Shown: one piece after another, positions 46,361-58,560 of the stretch
Position numbering within the stretch: the stretch's first letter is position 1
Layout of the letters: each line of letters opens with the position of its first letter
NCBI RefSeq assembly: GCF_002865645.1
Contig: NW_020194589.1
Span: 3,199,750 to 3,263,749 of the forward strand
Origin: Hyaloscypha bicolor E
Lineage: Eukaryota > Ascomycota > Leotiomycetes > Helotiales > Hyaloscyphaceae
Length of the DNA: 64,000 nt
Reading direction: 5' to 3'
Notes under the pieces: model-generated
Told to the model about the DNA's origin: nothing
The model's database searches: none
Seen by the model: the letters and a program-made list of their open reading frames with translations, nothing else
Translations under genes and position numbers: made by a program

Positions 46361-46501
46361 ATGGCTGCTCGGGTACAACCAGGGAGTGGGCCTTTCCCTG
46401 ACGAACTGTGGGAGATGATATTTGATCACGACGAGCAAAATGACTTCTTTGAGGTCAACCTTGTACCCAGGTGGCTACATCAGCTCGTTGAGCCATATTG
46501 A
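46361..46501 (+). pseudogene. F-box protein remnant
   Basis: An ATG at 46361 opens 46 codons with an F-box-like start (PFPDELWEMIFDHDEQ) and ends VEPY before a TGA. Past the stop the frame continues YRDRRTMGGKLVRQIV, and fungal F-box proteins often read LVEPYLYRD here, so the TGA probably replaces a sense codon. The rest of an F-box protein is absent. A chance match of a short motif is possible. Confidence 0.35.
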
Positions 46502-46738
46502 TATCGGGACAGGAGAACAATGGGCGGGAAGCTGGTCAGGCAAATAGTGGTCCATTGCATTCATGTCACTTAACGACTTTCAGACTACGCAGAGTAGCAG
46601 TTAACTTTGAATGAGTGTGTCCAGTCCAGAGACTGTCCGAACCGAACCCCAGTATCATTATCAAGAAACGATGTCCATCCTCAAAGCTCTGCCATCACCA
46701 AATTTTCTCCCTTTTCTTCGGAGTCGATTTTGTTCTGT

Positions 46739-49438
46739 TCAAAGTCTCAACGAAGCAAGACCCGAGAGCTCGCCTGGGGCATGATAATTTGGGACCTGTT
46801 TCGTCATCAGTTCCATAATTCGGGGGAGGTTGATGGGATGGGATGGGAGCTTGGGCACAGCAGACCTTCATCTCAAGAGCCTCGCCACTGTATCCTAGGT
46901 CCTCGGCAACGAGCATAGCACACTTCTCGCCGATCAAGAGAGCAGTGGAATCTATCCGCTGAATCAACACCAATCTCTCAATATCAAACAAGGATGGACT
47001 TACATGTGTTGCACCCCACATTGTCAGGGCAGATGGAAAGATCAGCGACCTTGAGGTTCTTGACGCCGTGGACATTAAGGCGCTCATCAAGAACACCATG
47101 CTTGACGATGCTGTTTCCCTCTTTCGGCGCCATGGAGCATGTCTACATCTCATAAGCAACTGTGCTGTTATTAAGATAGAGGGGCTTACACCAAGACTAT
47201 GCCACGTAGTTTCAACATGCCTCTTTACCCACTCCTCGATGTGCGCAATGTCCTCTTTGCTATACTTCAGATCCTCATACACACTCTGCGAGTTACTGTT
47301 CAATAAGCTCGGCTTCGACGGACGGCCTGAGTCTACGGGCATAGACCAAGACCCGTGCTGGATCCCGGCTGTCAGGTTGCCGGGGAGTGCGTAGGCTTTG
47401 GTGGTTGCGAGGTCCATGTCTTTGGCGCGGGCGGGCGAGTCGTAGGCATAGAAGGGGTGCATTGCTTGTACCTCGCCGGCGTAGGCTTCCATGCGGCGGG
47501 CTGTCTCACCTGCTGGGGTGTTAATAGATGTCATATGGGGAGAGGGAGGTGGAACTGACGAGATTTTATATAGCCCCAGACCATTGGTGCCATGTCACGC
47601 TCATCGTTCATGAAGCCGGCATCGAAGTCTGGAGCTTCATATGGATCAGGCGACACGATGTGGGTCTCACCACGAGAGAATGGATATTCAAGGAAGTGAA
47701 ACATGGTGAAGAACTTTCCGGGTGGCCTAAAATGGTCAGAGTCTTGCCCACAATAAGTAAAGGGGAAGGGGAATAATCATGGGACCTACATCAACATGTG
47801 ATCACCAAACCATCTACAATCGGTCAGTATTCCACCAACTCTTACCAGAACAACGAGTACTTACCCAGCAATAACCGAGTAATGCATGACCGGCTTGTCA
47901 GGCTTATTCTTAAAGTAGCTGTCCCAACCACTCTTGAAATGTGGGGTAGGCCACTTCTCCATCTCCGTGAGTTCCTCCTCGGTAGGACGAACTTTGACAC
48001 CAGCCTCAATGCCATTGGTGGCAAGTGGTCCAGTACCCTTGAGATTCCATTCGTCGAAGACCGCTTTCTGGACTTCTGGGACACCGCGGACGAAGTCGTC
48101 GAAGCTCTCAGTGTCTGCATTCATTAATATCATTCCACGATAAAGAGGCGATTGGGCTTACCAGGCTTGGCACGGAAGGTGGAAAAAGTGAGGTAATGGT
48201 CCTGGAAATTCAGACCGACGCCAGGTAGGTCGACGATAGGCTTCACGCCAGCCTTTTGCAGCTTCTCAGGGTCACCGATACCACTGCGTTGCAAGATCAG
48301 TGGAGATGAGAGTGTTCCGCCGGAAATGACGATCATCTTGCGTGCTCGGAAGGTGCGGGAGTGTTGCTGCTTAGGGGAACTCGTATCAATACGGCTGGTC
48401 AAGGGACTTCTTGTTACTTACGGATGGGTGGAGAGGCTTTGTTGGCACAGTTCGAACACCGACGGCCTTTCCATCTTCCATGATGACTTTGTCAACCTTG
48501 GTGTTGCATTGGAGGTGCAGATTTGAGTGTACCGCTCGAGTTGAATGGATGTAAGCATGAGCCGAATCACTTCGTCTACCAGTCTTAAATCTCATCAGTC
48601 GTTGTACATAGTTGAAGCGGTACATTCACTTACATCTCGATTGATCCACTTAAGCCAATGTTCAGCGCCACTGAGTACATTTAGTTATCTGCCAGTTCAG
48701 AGAGATGCTGTGACATACTGTCCAGTAACAAGATCCTGCAGATCATCGGTTGTAGGAATACCCTGAGACTCGGCAGCTCTGAGGAAGTCTTGCATGATAG
48801 GATACGTATAGTTTCCGAAAGAGACTTTGATTGGACCCTCAAAGCCGTGGATATCCCTGCAACTCAGAGTTAGTCCAGTCTCGGATCACGGATGACGGTG
48901 GAGTAGGGCTGACCTGTTGTTGGAGGCACGCTGATAAGTCTCATGCTTCTTCATGAGTGGAATCAGCTCCTCAGTCTTCCATCCCTTGGCTTGGAAGTCA
49001 TCGTAATCCGATGCAGAAGCTCTCGTATACATCATGAAGTTGATGGAACTGCCACCTCCGAGGATGTGGGCACAAGGAACGACTGCCTTGCGGCCTCCCA
49101 GCCATTTTGAGGGTCGGGAGTAGTAAAATGAAGCCGTCTTGCTGTCCAGCTTCATGTTCCTCGGATCTTGGTCCTGTTAGAATTGTCCCAGAAGAGGGCG
49201 TTTGCTGCAGACTTACAGATTCCTGGTCTGTAAACCCATGGATTGTTCAAGTTACTCTCTCCACCCTCAATCAAGAGAACCTGAAGCTTGTGGTCAAGAT
49301 TGGCCAATCTGACAAAGACGTGTCAGAACCGGAGAAGATCCATAGACAGCACAAAGAGGAAACTGACCTGCCAGCAACAACACATCCACAGCTCCCACCA
49401 CCACACACAATAATATCAACTTCATCTGGAACAGTCAT
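46739..49438 (-). CDS. aox1: Alcohol oxidase, GMC oxidoreductase family
   Basis: I read 14 exons from the ATG at 49438 (first three: 49438-49368, 49308-49217, from 49166). The FAD-binding start is DIIVCGGGSCGCVVAGRLA. Other blocks are LLIEGGESNLNNPWVYRPGI, HILGGGSSINFMMYTRAS, ARKMIVISGGTLSSPLIL, RSGIGDPEKLQKAGV, and LGTCSMAPKEGNSI to NLKVADLSICPDNVGCNTYS. These match methanol/alcohol oxidases (AOX), which oxidise short primary alcohols and release H2O2, usually in peroxisomes. The last intron has an unusual GTCTGC donor; splicing it gives the AOX-like end VPNYHAPGELSG and a C terminus of SLRL, with no clear PTS1. Without that splice the frame runs to 46695. Confidence 0.88.
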
Positions 49439-50993
49439 TTTGAAGTCAATGAGATCTTTCTAAACTTCACTTATAATGTTTTTGCTAGTCCCGTACAATT
49501 ATTCGAGAAGGAAAGCAATTTCAATCCTGCCTTTGGGCTCTGTGGGCCTCTCCTCCCTTTTCAGTATCTCACTTCCACCTATCCCTCCCCGCACAACGAG
49601 CATCTACCCAAGTGGGGCGAAGCAACTTGCCGTATTTCCGTCTGGTATAAACATGTCTGCATGCTTCGATTGGATTCAAGCCCCTCTCCAACTGTAGGAT
49701 TGCGTTGCAGATGGCATTCAAGGCGTCAATCAGGCCGTCAGCAGTGCAATTACCCCTCTTCTTGTCAGAATTGGCACTCTTGTGATGCAGACTCAGGGGA
49801 CATGATTGATGCGGATATGTGCCGTACATCTGCTTGATGAGGTGTGAAGTGAGGAGACGCGTGGGAATAGTGCGGCATTTAGGGGTCTCTTCAATATCAA
49901 ATGAAAATCAAATATTCGACAAGGTTCACCTGCTTCGGAAAAACTACATCTCGTTCCTGCAACATTGGCTATTATCCCGCAGCTGTAAAGCAGGGGAGCA
50001 AAGTGAACCTAGAAAGAGGCAACTCCAAGCTGCACGAAGTTCTTGAAAAGGGAGAATTTCATGAGGCTTTGCTGACCTGGCTGTGGAACCAAAAGCCCCG
50101 AAGCTCCAATACTCAGGAAGCATCTATATCTAGCCAGGAAAATTTTGAACGCAAGGCTCAATTCATAAACATTCTGTATCCATTCTAGATGTGAGAACCA
50201 CTCCCAAGAGAGCTGACGTTGATTATGTTACCGAACCATCCTGGGAAACTGCAAGCCCCAACGCGTTCACTACGTGGACCGTTGCCCCCCGTATATCAGT
50301 AATTAGTCAGTCAGGAGCGGGTAAAGCTATAGATGCACAGCGTCAAGCCCCCCTCAAAGATGAAAATTTTGAGAGCCTATGAAACATTGAGCGGGTCTGG
50401 AAGTCGGATGCGGGGTTCAAGGGCGGTTGGGGCTTGGCTATTTGCGTATTGCGGGATCGTCAAAGTGCCGCTTTTGGCAGGAACCCCTTTCCGCCACTCG
50501 ATTGTTTCGCTTGAGGATTTCTGCATCCCGAGCTCATAGCAGCATGCTATGTGGGGCCTTTTGTGCCACCAAGGTACAGGAGATTTGCATAAGCGAAGCA
50601 CGTCGATGCAACACCAAGGAACCCGCTTCAGGCTAGACCAAGGTTTGGCTGCAGCTGTCAATGTCAGACGTTCGAAGAAGGAGGGGGTACTTCGGGAAAT
50701 GGAAAGAGGATGGTTTGGGAAATGTTGACTTTGAAACTCTTGGACATTTCGAAAGCACCAATCGGCTAATGTTTAGCCCTTCTTAGAACATACGAAGAGA
50801 AAGAAATCAGACGCAAATGTATTGAAATACTGCAGAAATTCGAAGGCACTTGCTATCTAAAAGTTTGGCACTCGCTGCTGCATTGAAGAAGCACTGAACC
50901 TCAACAATAGCAACACACTAATCCAGAATATCTTCGCGAGAATATTGTTTTGAAAGCAGTTAAACATTTAGATTTTGGTTTTCATCCGACGTA
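49439..50993. other. Region between alcohol oxidase and the transposon
   Basis: It includes the alcohol oxidase promoter. From 50 kb on, both strands have only short frames with no domain. The last bases (about 50980-50991) appear to be the interrupted end of the pseudogene at 53202-55325. Confidence 0.45.
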
Positions 50994-53223
50994 CGCAGAT
51001 CATGGCATAAAGTGACGGGATTATAGGTGCATGCATAATTATAGGGCCACTAATAGGGCCTGCAATATCTCAGCGAGCCCTGTAAGCCCCGTAATTACCT
51101 TCCAATAGAGGCGTAAGGCCCCTGAAGGCTCCCTGGAACCTAATGTAGCCTGATTAGGAGGTTATATTAAGCCACAAGCTTTAATAGGGCCCTTAGCCCC
51201 TGTATTTTTAGGCCTGCGTCCGTAATCGGTAGCAGGGTAAAGTGAGTTTTACCCCCCTTCTCAGCCCCCCCAGGCTCCTTACTCGCTCTCTTCTTTACTT
51301 TCACTTCTCATTTGAAGCTAGTAGTTATGGCTACCTTTGGCGGTTTATTTGACTTCCCTGATTTATTAAATGGCTAATTAGAGCTCTCCTCTTCCCCTAA
51401 TTCTTCCGATTCAGATAAATTAGCCTATAGCGTAGCTATTAAAGATAAAGAGGATACCTGGTATAATTTATTATCTAATTCAGAAGATAAAGATAATAAT
51501 TCGATTATACCAAGCCTTACCTTCCTTTTTCGCCCTCCTCCCGCAATTATATCCATAGCTTTTACCATGCCTGATATTATATGCAAGAGCATTCCACTAG
51601 TGCTAGAATCAAGGCTATTTATATACTTAAACAAAAGCGATTTGCAGGGGGTATTAAGAAAGCTATAGGAGTATCCAGAACTCGTGTTTATGAGCTTGCA
51701 AGCCTTGCTAGGTAGCGTAAATAAAGAGAAAATAAGGATATGTCACTGGAAACCTCTTATGTACTTAATTAATCTTGCTCTGGTAAGCCTGTAATCTTGC
51801 TTGCTATCCGATCGGCTGCCGCTAGCTTTACATTTCATAATCAATTGTACGCGCAAAATCGCAGTAAATCAAAACGCTCAAACCCAAATTTCGGCTTTCT
51901 GATTTGCTCGATTTGCTTGCTTTGAAGTGTATGGTCTAGTGTAAAGCTGGCGGCAGCCGATCGGATAATCAAGTGTATTTTGCAAGTAATGCTTCAAAAT
52001 TCGACTACTTGTGGTTTCTCTTGTGCTATTATTATAAAGGAAGTAAGGAAGAGGTTACGAGATTGCCCCTTGGATAATTTGGAAAGTTCTTATAGTAGCT
52101 AGCTACTCTTAATATAAATTAATAGTAAAGCCTGGCCTAAACAAGTTTAATAAAAAGAAGAGGCTAGACTAGTGTTTGGAGCATGAGTATTAGAGTCTTG
52201 AAGATTAGAAAAACGTAATTTTTGTAAACAAGATAGTAGTGCAATTAGGCAATATATGAGGGAAAGAAAAGTCTAGACATTTCTAGGGAAAGCTTATAAT
52301 AAGCATTATATAAGGAGATGCTAGAAAAGCTTCTCTGAGTTTATATTCTGTGGTTTTTCTTATATAATAAAAAGAGGCCATATTATATATGGGAAAAGGA
52401 GATAATATAATAAAAGCAAGAGAGAAAAGCTAATTTGAATACAAGAAATTTCTTGATTAAGAAAGCTAATAAATAAAAGTAGGAGAAAGAGTAAAGGAAG
52501 TAGCTAAGAGACTAGATTAAAATTTATGGCAAGAAATCTGGTAAAACGAGAAAAATATAAAAGTTTAATGAGAAAACTAGAGCTTTTATAGTAAAGAATA
52601 AATATAAAGGCATTAATTAGTACTAATACTAAAGAGAGATCCTTATTATAAAGCTCTTGCCCTTTATAAGAAATGCTTAAAGGATTATTAAAATACTATT
52701 ATTTAGGAGAATAATGTACTAGCTTATAAATCTTATTATTAATAAGGGGGTTATAACCTTTGGAGAATTATGAAAATGCTTTGGCTAAGCAACTTACTTG
52801 ACCTTAATACTATTGAGCCTATGTGGTTTTATATAAAGAAGGAAACTATAAAGCAGGGACCCACAAGTAATAGAAAGAAGCTAAAGGTAAGGTACGAGAA
52901 GTGCCAAGAGGATCTCCCTTAAAGGAAAATTCAAGAGTGAATTAAAGCAATTCCTCATTACGTAAAAGAGGTAATTAGATTAAAGGGAGGGAATAAGTAT
53001 AAGGAAGGATGAAAGAAGGGCCAAGAGAAAGAAGCAGTATATAGCTAAAGTATATCCTCAAATATGATTAATTTAATCAGGTAATTTACCCCACCTGCAA
53101 GCCCCCCCCCCTTTTTTTTTTTGCAAAATACCCTTCAGGGGGCAAGTAAGACCTTACAGGGCACTTTAGTGGACTGCATATAATCATGCCCTGTAATCCT
53201 GTCACTTTATGCCGCGTTCTCCG
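50994..53223 (+). mobile_element. RIP-degraded Tc1/mariner-type DNA transposon (DDE_3 transposase relic)
   Basis: The element is 2230 bases, flanked by TA at 50992-50993 and 53224-53225. The inverted ends align without gaps for at least 30 bases around a shared GGCATAAAGTGAC core. On the plus strand, a helix-turn-helix relic near 51610-51790 reads GGIKKAIGVSRTRVYELASL, then stops at positions where Gln is expected (TAG, TAA for CAG, CAA). Near 52780-53020 the C-terminal end of a DDE transposase is legible: DLNTIEPMWFYIKKET, then IKAIPHYVKEVIRLKGGN. Between them the sequence is very AT-rich. The pattern of CpA-to-TpA changes is that of RIP. No active transposase can be made. Confidence 0.85.
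51807..51965. mobile_element. Nested MITE with 26-base inverted ends
   Basis: The 159-base insert lies inside the transposon, flanked by TA at 51805-51806 and 51966-51967. Its ends are inverted 26-base copies with one mismatch, beginning TCCGATCGGCTGCCGC. The ends are GC-rich and intact while the surrounding transposon is RIP-damaged. No coding frame is present. The TA duplication places it with mariner-type MITEs. Confidence 0.88.
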
Positions 53224-55325
53224 TACGCGATGTTCTTCAAGCTGCCCACAAAATCCAGAAGTAGCTCCGAATCCAACAAGGTCGTCCATAATGCACATCT
53301 TGTCGCCGCTCGCAACGCCGCCGGAAGCAGATCAGCTCGATGGATTTCCAAATTATTGAGCTGAAAATTCGAAAGACAAGACGTCGTAAATTCTTCCTCG
53401 ATATTCCAAGAAATGTTTGCCATTATCCTGCTGTAGTCTTTCGAGGATTCTATACTGACATATATCGTGATTGGTTCGACGTCGTTGTCATAATCTTCAA
53501 CTAGCTGCCGAACTCGTTCTTGGAACGGTGTGTTTGTTAGAAGTATAGTTGCAATGAGGTCGTTAAGCGCGACAGATTATCGGGACATTTTGGATAGTAA
53601 TTCGTCGAAGAGATAGTGATCTCAAGAAGTTCTCTGATTAAATCTCGTCATGTCTTTTCATCTGCGATAAAATTCCAGCTCTCTGGGGTCATTACCAGCA
53701 GGATTGAAGCTTTCAGAGACCAAACAATAGGTAGCAGCCCAGAGATAAAAGATGCTGTCCTGACAAGCAGCGTTGTCCAACATGTGGTACTTTTCTCCAT
53801 ATAACGAAGCTGGCAGGAGTTCGACTTTGGGAAAGAAAGGCGTAAACTATAGCTTCGAGCTCGTGTCTGATCATGAATGTTCCAGCAATGCCGAGACAAC
53901 TAGTCGAGAATAGTCGTCCCTGAGAGTCCGCCTTACCACCTCTTGACTAGTGGGAAATCCGTTCTCGCTGAAGTCAAAATACTTCCATAGCAAGTCCCAG
54001 CGAGCGGGGGCGGTCTTTGGAAAGATAAGGTTTCATCACAAGAGGATTCCTGCTGTCATTTGTATCAATGTCAAGACATGGCTGGCTGGCTGTTGATCCC
54101 TTGGGTGAATGAAACGGGTGAGGGTACAGCGTTGGGTCCTCTAAGCTGTAAACCATCTCATTTCCTTGCAAGCTAGGGAGAAATCCCTCAACCAGCCAGA
54201 AAAGCGTTTCCAAACTTGAAGACTTCTCGCCTAGAACATTCCCTCCCTCATCTTCATTGTGCAAATGGAAAGACAATGGGCTGCCCAGGTTCGGTTCAGT
54301 GCGACGAGTGGCTTTCAGGCTCTGGATAACGCCAGTTACGCTTGAGATCGTGGCCCTCCGACTCGATTCAAGGGAATGAATGAGAATCCATCAGGTGAAG
54401 TAGCTAAATCCGAAGTGTCTGAAGACGGATCGGGGCCGGAATTGCTGTCATTACTAAGGGTCCTTTCTTCATCAAGGCCCCGACGAATGGTTGGCGCAAT
54501 GAGTTTGCCGTTATCTTGGCAATCCCCATACCCTCCCAGCAGGCCAATGACTAGAATCTAGCATTTGCTTACTGGAAGCCAAGCATGACCATGACGATAG
54601 ATAATTCGACCCTCTCCTCCGCTCCATCAGTTCCAAGACATGTGAAGGCGTCTGTTTCTGCCACCACTTAGCACTGGAGCCTGATTCATGGTAGACAGAA
54701 AGGCAGCACTCGATCCAAGTGTCCCAGGTCAAGGGCGAGGGTTTGAGTGTCCAAGAACTTCCAGTACATTTGAGAAGGGTAGACTCTGAATGTATGATAA
54801 GTCAAGAAAGGATTCGAGAAGGCAGGGCGGTGTTTAAAATACTCGACTTAGCTTGTGACATTTGAAACTGAGCGCTGACTTTTTCGTCCACCGCGAGGCT
54901 GAGTTCAGGGAACGTGTGCTTACCTCGGTCTCCCTCTGTACAACAGAGTAAGCTTCCAAGAGTCGGCATATTTTCGCCCACCCCGTCCTGAATTTAGGTG
55001 GCCGAATCTCCTCCAGTGCCCACTGGCCATCCACCGCAGGATTCAGAGCTGGGAGATTGTTCGTTGCATATGTGGTCGTGGCTGGGATCAGTCGAGGAAC
55101 CTTTGATCTCCGAAGAAACCGGAATTTTCGACCAATATCAACACCTTTTGTGATATGTTCTTACTGTGTGTCATGCGCCTCATCAAGGGCTCGATTCCAA
55201 TCTGTGTATGCTGATGTCAAGGCCTTTCAGGGACCAACAACACCGATTAATGTAGCGAGGGCTAAGGTCACTGTAATCCATATTGAGATTGTCCCGAGAA
55301 GTATGGCAGTGTCAGTGTCGGACAT
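53202..55325 (-). pseudogene. RIP-damaged gene of an unnamed fungal family, 3' end cut by the transposon
   Basis: Starting at the ATG at 55325, the product begins with one membrane helix (AILLGTISIWITVTLALATL, then IGVVGP), then stops at TGA 55229-55227. The same frame continues KALTSAYTDWNRALDEAHDTQ to TAA 55163-55161, then EHITKGVDIGRKFRF and FRTGWAKICRLLEAYSVVQ up to a GTAAGC donor at 54923. Further coding-like blocks are HGHAWLPVS, a TAG at 54560, ILVIGLLGGYGD, SLETLFWLVEGFLPSLQGNE, and near the 3' end FDELLSKMSR, a TAA at 53579, then SVALNDLIATILLTNTPF. I recall similar single-helix proteins in ascomycetes but no function. The stops replace CAA, CAG, CGA or TGG codons, as RIP does. The stop now used (53204-53202) is inside the transposon end. 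Confidence 0.75.
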
Positions 55326-56104
55326 GGCGGTTGGTTGTCCAGAAATGCTGGTTGACAAGAGAGAAGAAGTTGACAAAGATCAAGACGGGGAGTCAAGTGG
55401 AACACTCGTGCGGATAGGGACGAAGGCTAAGCACCCCAGGCTTAACACGTGCACGAAAGCGAGATTGAAAGAAGATCGGAAACTTTACCCTATCTTGTGG
55501 ATAGCTTGTGAAGTCAAATCGTCTTTCCTCTTGCTGTAGATCCTCCGGCATGAAACGATGGTGGTTGTACGGAGACGGAAGCGAGTTGAGTTGAGATAAA
55601 GTTGCGCAAGGTCGTCAATGATTGGTCGGCAGGAAGGCATGTAATACTGGAACGAAGTTTATAAAGAATGACAGAAGCGCTTGGAAAAATCAGAATTCGA
55701 TGCGGCATGTACTTATTGACTTATACAAATGGTGAGGAAGGAACAATAAGATGAACGGGTGAAAGATGGGAAAGTTCAGTGCACAGACCAGGTACTTATT
55801 CAGTCACGTGCCACCCCTTTAGCCTCCTCCTTTTAAATTCCTCCCCTTATTTCGCGTACATATTTAAAATGAAAGAAGCTGTCCATTGTCTATTAATATA
55901 TTTTACTGTATACCGCCAAGATATCTTTGGGTCTCCAAGATGATCGTACAACATCCAACCAAAGAAACAAGCAGCATGCCCCCGAACGAAAGAACACCGC
56001 GCTATGTATTTCATAACTCATGAAATCCTACATCAGTCATCCTTCGTTATACAACTTTGACCTTTCGCGTAACTCATCAAATCATTAACATTAACCTCGT
56101 GACC
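55326..56104. other. Region upstream of the RIP-damaged gene
   Basis: No gene or repeat is clear. It should contain the dead gene's promoter and the 3' UTR of the DUF8035 gene. Confidence 0.4.
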
Positions 56105-58560
56105 TCAAAGCCCCTCTGCGGCCTCGCTCAAAACATTCAACAAACTGACAGCCGCGCCACCTATACTAGCAGCTGTCAAATTCTCTTTCCATCGGCTTAC
56201 TTTTTGTGGAGGTGATGCCTTCTTGTCTTTGCTTTTTTCCCTCTCTCTGTCTCTGTCTCGACCCGAATGGGAGCTCTTAGATTGGGAATCGTGCGAATAA
56301 TGCCTCCGGCTCGATCGTTGCCGTTCCCTCTCCCTTTCTTTCGGTGGATAATACACTCCACCTTGTTGTCCCTGGGCAGGAACCCAGATTCCTCCATCAC
56401 TGAGGTTCTTCGGTGGGCTCGCCATCCGGACGCCATGTTGCATGGAGCTTGGTGGACTCCAGTTTGGTGACGGAGGACCTCGGGCGGATTCTTTGATTGG
56501 GATGGGTTGGCCGAAAGGATTGGGATATCCGGAGATGGGGACATGGATATCTGATGGTGTGTACCCACGGCCTGGGCGATTTCGGCTTTGTTGGTGGCGG
56601 TGTGTAGAGTCTGACGATTCTGAGTCCGTTGCCGAGGGTGTGTCGTGACCGGTGTGCGGGTGGGAGTTGGCGCGTGGCATGGATACAGGACGTGGCGGTT
56701 GAGGCGGAGGGGTCTCTTTGGGGAAAGCAGCTCGATTCCGTTGACGACGAAGCTCGGCCGAGCGGGCGGCGTAAGACTCGATTTCTGCGCGGGTGAGGAC
56801 TCCGAGGACTGCTACCCACTCTGGACGACTGTTGGTTGTATCAGTGCCTGTTGGGGGGTGGAATTAGAACGAACTTACGCTTCATATCGTCTGTGATCTT
56901 GATCCAGAACTTCTGGTGATACAAGACGGCGGTTGATTTTTGTCCAGTGGGCATTAGGAGGGATCTCATTCCCATGCTCGTCTGGAGCCAGACGAATCGT
57001 CTCTGGCCTTGGGCTGGTGCTGAATCCATCACTGGAAGTTCTTGGACTTGCTGCTGGGATAGGAATCGCGCCTGGCCGGGAAGGTGAAGATCCAAATTCT
57101 GCTGGATTCTTTGGGCGAATTGCAATGGAGCGCATATTATCCTCCTCGCCAAAAGAGCCTTGGCTGCTTCTGAAACTTGTCGGGGAGCCGGGTAGCATGA
57201 GTTTCAACCCTTGGTTCGAGTTGAACGACTGGAACAAGTCACTAGTGAATACTACGACGCCCATTGGTGGAGCCTTCGACGGAATAAGGCTTCTATGTCG
57301 GCCTTTGGACGAACCCTCGCTTTCCGAGTCTTCATCCGATGATCCATCTGTGTTGTAATACTGAACCTCCTTTTCATCTGATGCGATTAATGTCGGTACG
57401 GCAGGGGTCGTTCGTGGAATTATGTCTTTCGATGACTCGAGAAAATCCCTGGAAGTTGTTAGTATCAACCATCAACAAAAGCCTCCTTCACTTACAGTTG
57501 TCCGTAAAGATCGCTATGCCGCGTTTCTGGCTTGCGTCTTTCGAACTTCATTGACTGAGGAAATTTCATATTCTCTTCGCGAACAACCATTTCCTTTGCA
57601 CTGCCATCATCCGTTGGCGTATTCAGCGAATCGAAAGTTGGAGGAGGTCCTTCGGATGGTGGAGGAGACGGGTGCAAGTTATCTAGCCAGTGCTGCGGAT
57701 TAATTCCTGTCTGCTGAGCTGGCGCTAGGAGTCGCGGGGGCATCTCATCCAACAGTCCCTCTTGGTCTATTTGGCGTATATACGCTCTGAGAACATCCTG
57801 TAAAGATCAGACTTAGCATATGGTCAGGACTCATCGTTGGAAAATGTAATACTACCTTGTGCTGAGCCAAAATATCATCCGAGAATCCCTCCTTAATAAG
57901 CTCTCGTCGAAATTGTTTCCACACTTCTTTGTCGTCATCGTCGTAACCAGTCAAGATACTTCCAGATCTCTGGCCAATTCTTGCAGCGATTGCATCCACC
58001 TTATCCAGAATGACATCTAGCTGTCCATCCTGATTGTCCAAGGTTGGCGCCATCTCGCCAGATTGATGTAGCTGAATCCTATCCAGAAATGATGTCAACC
58101 TCGTCTGATGGCTGATCAATTTCACTCTGATCGACCCAAGTGTGTCCATGTCATTGCTCCCGAGCTTGACCTTCCTTGCGCCGCCTCCCCCACTTGACAA
58201 CCTTTCGTACTTCTGCAACAGGCCATCAAGTTGTTTTAATGTGAAGTCGCAGTCCCCGATTATGGGTTCTAGCTGTCGACCCCATATTGCACGATCGCGA
58301 TTTAAAGGCGACTCGGGAGCTTCGGCTTCGTATTTCAGGTGTTTGAGGACGGTATGCAGACCTGCGATGGGTCAGCCATTTCTATAATCAACGCTGCGAA
58401 AAGAGACCCAGAAAGGCTCCTAAAGCATCAAAATATGCATACCTCGAACTTCATCTCTGATCTCATCGTACTCCCCACCAGCGTCTCTGCATTTGCGATG
58501 CAGCGCTCTGCAGAACGCAACAACGATTATAACATCCGATGGTGATGCGCCGAAACTCAT
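56105..58560 (-). CDS. DUF8035-type protein of unknown function
   Basis: Exons 58560-58443, 58361-57856, 57797-57496, 57448-56879 and 56828-56105 join in phase to give 739 residues. The N-terminal 150 residues are helical (SFGASPSDVIIVVAFCRAL, CDFTLKQLDGLLQKYERL, RLTSFLDRIQLHQ), a start common to ascomycete proteins with an N-terminal fungal coiled region. A disordered Ser/Pro-rich middle follows. The DUF8035 block lies near residues 470-520: HWTKINRRLVSPEVLDQ, then RPEWVAVLGVLTRAEI. The C-terminal 200 residues are a disordered Arg/Ser/His-rich tail (KERERERQRSSRRHYSHD). No molecular function is known. Confidence 0.75.
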
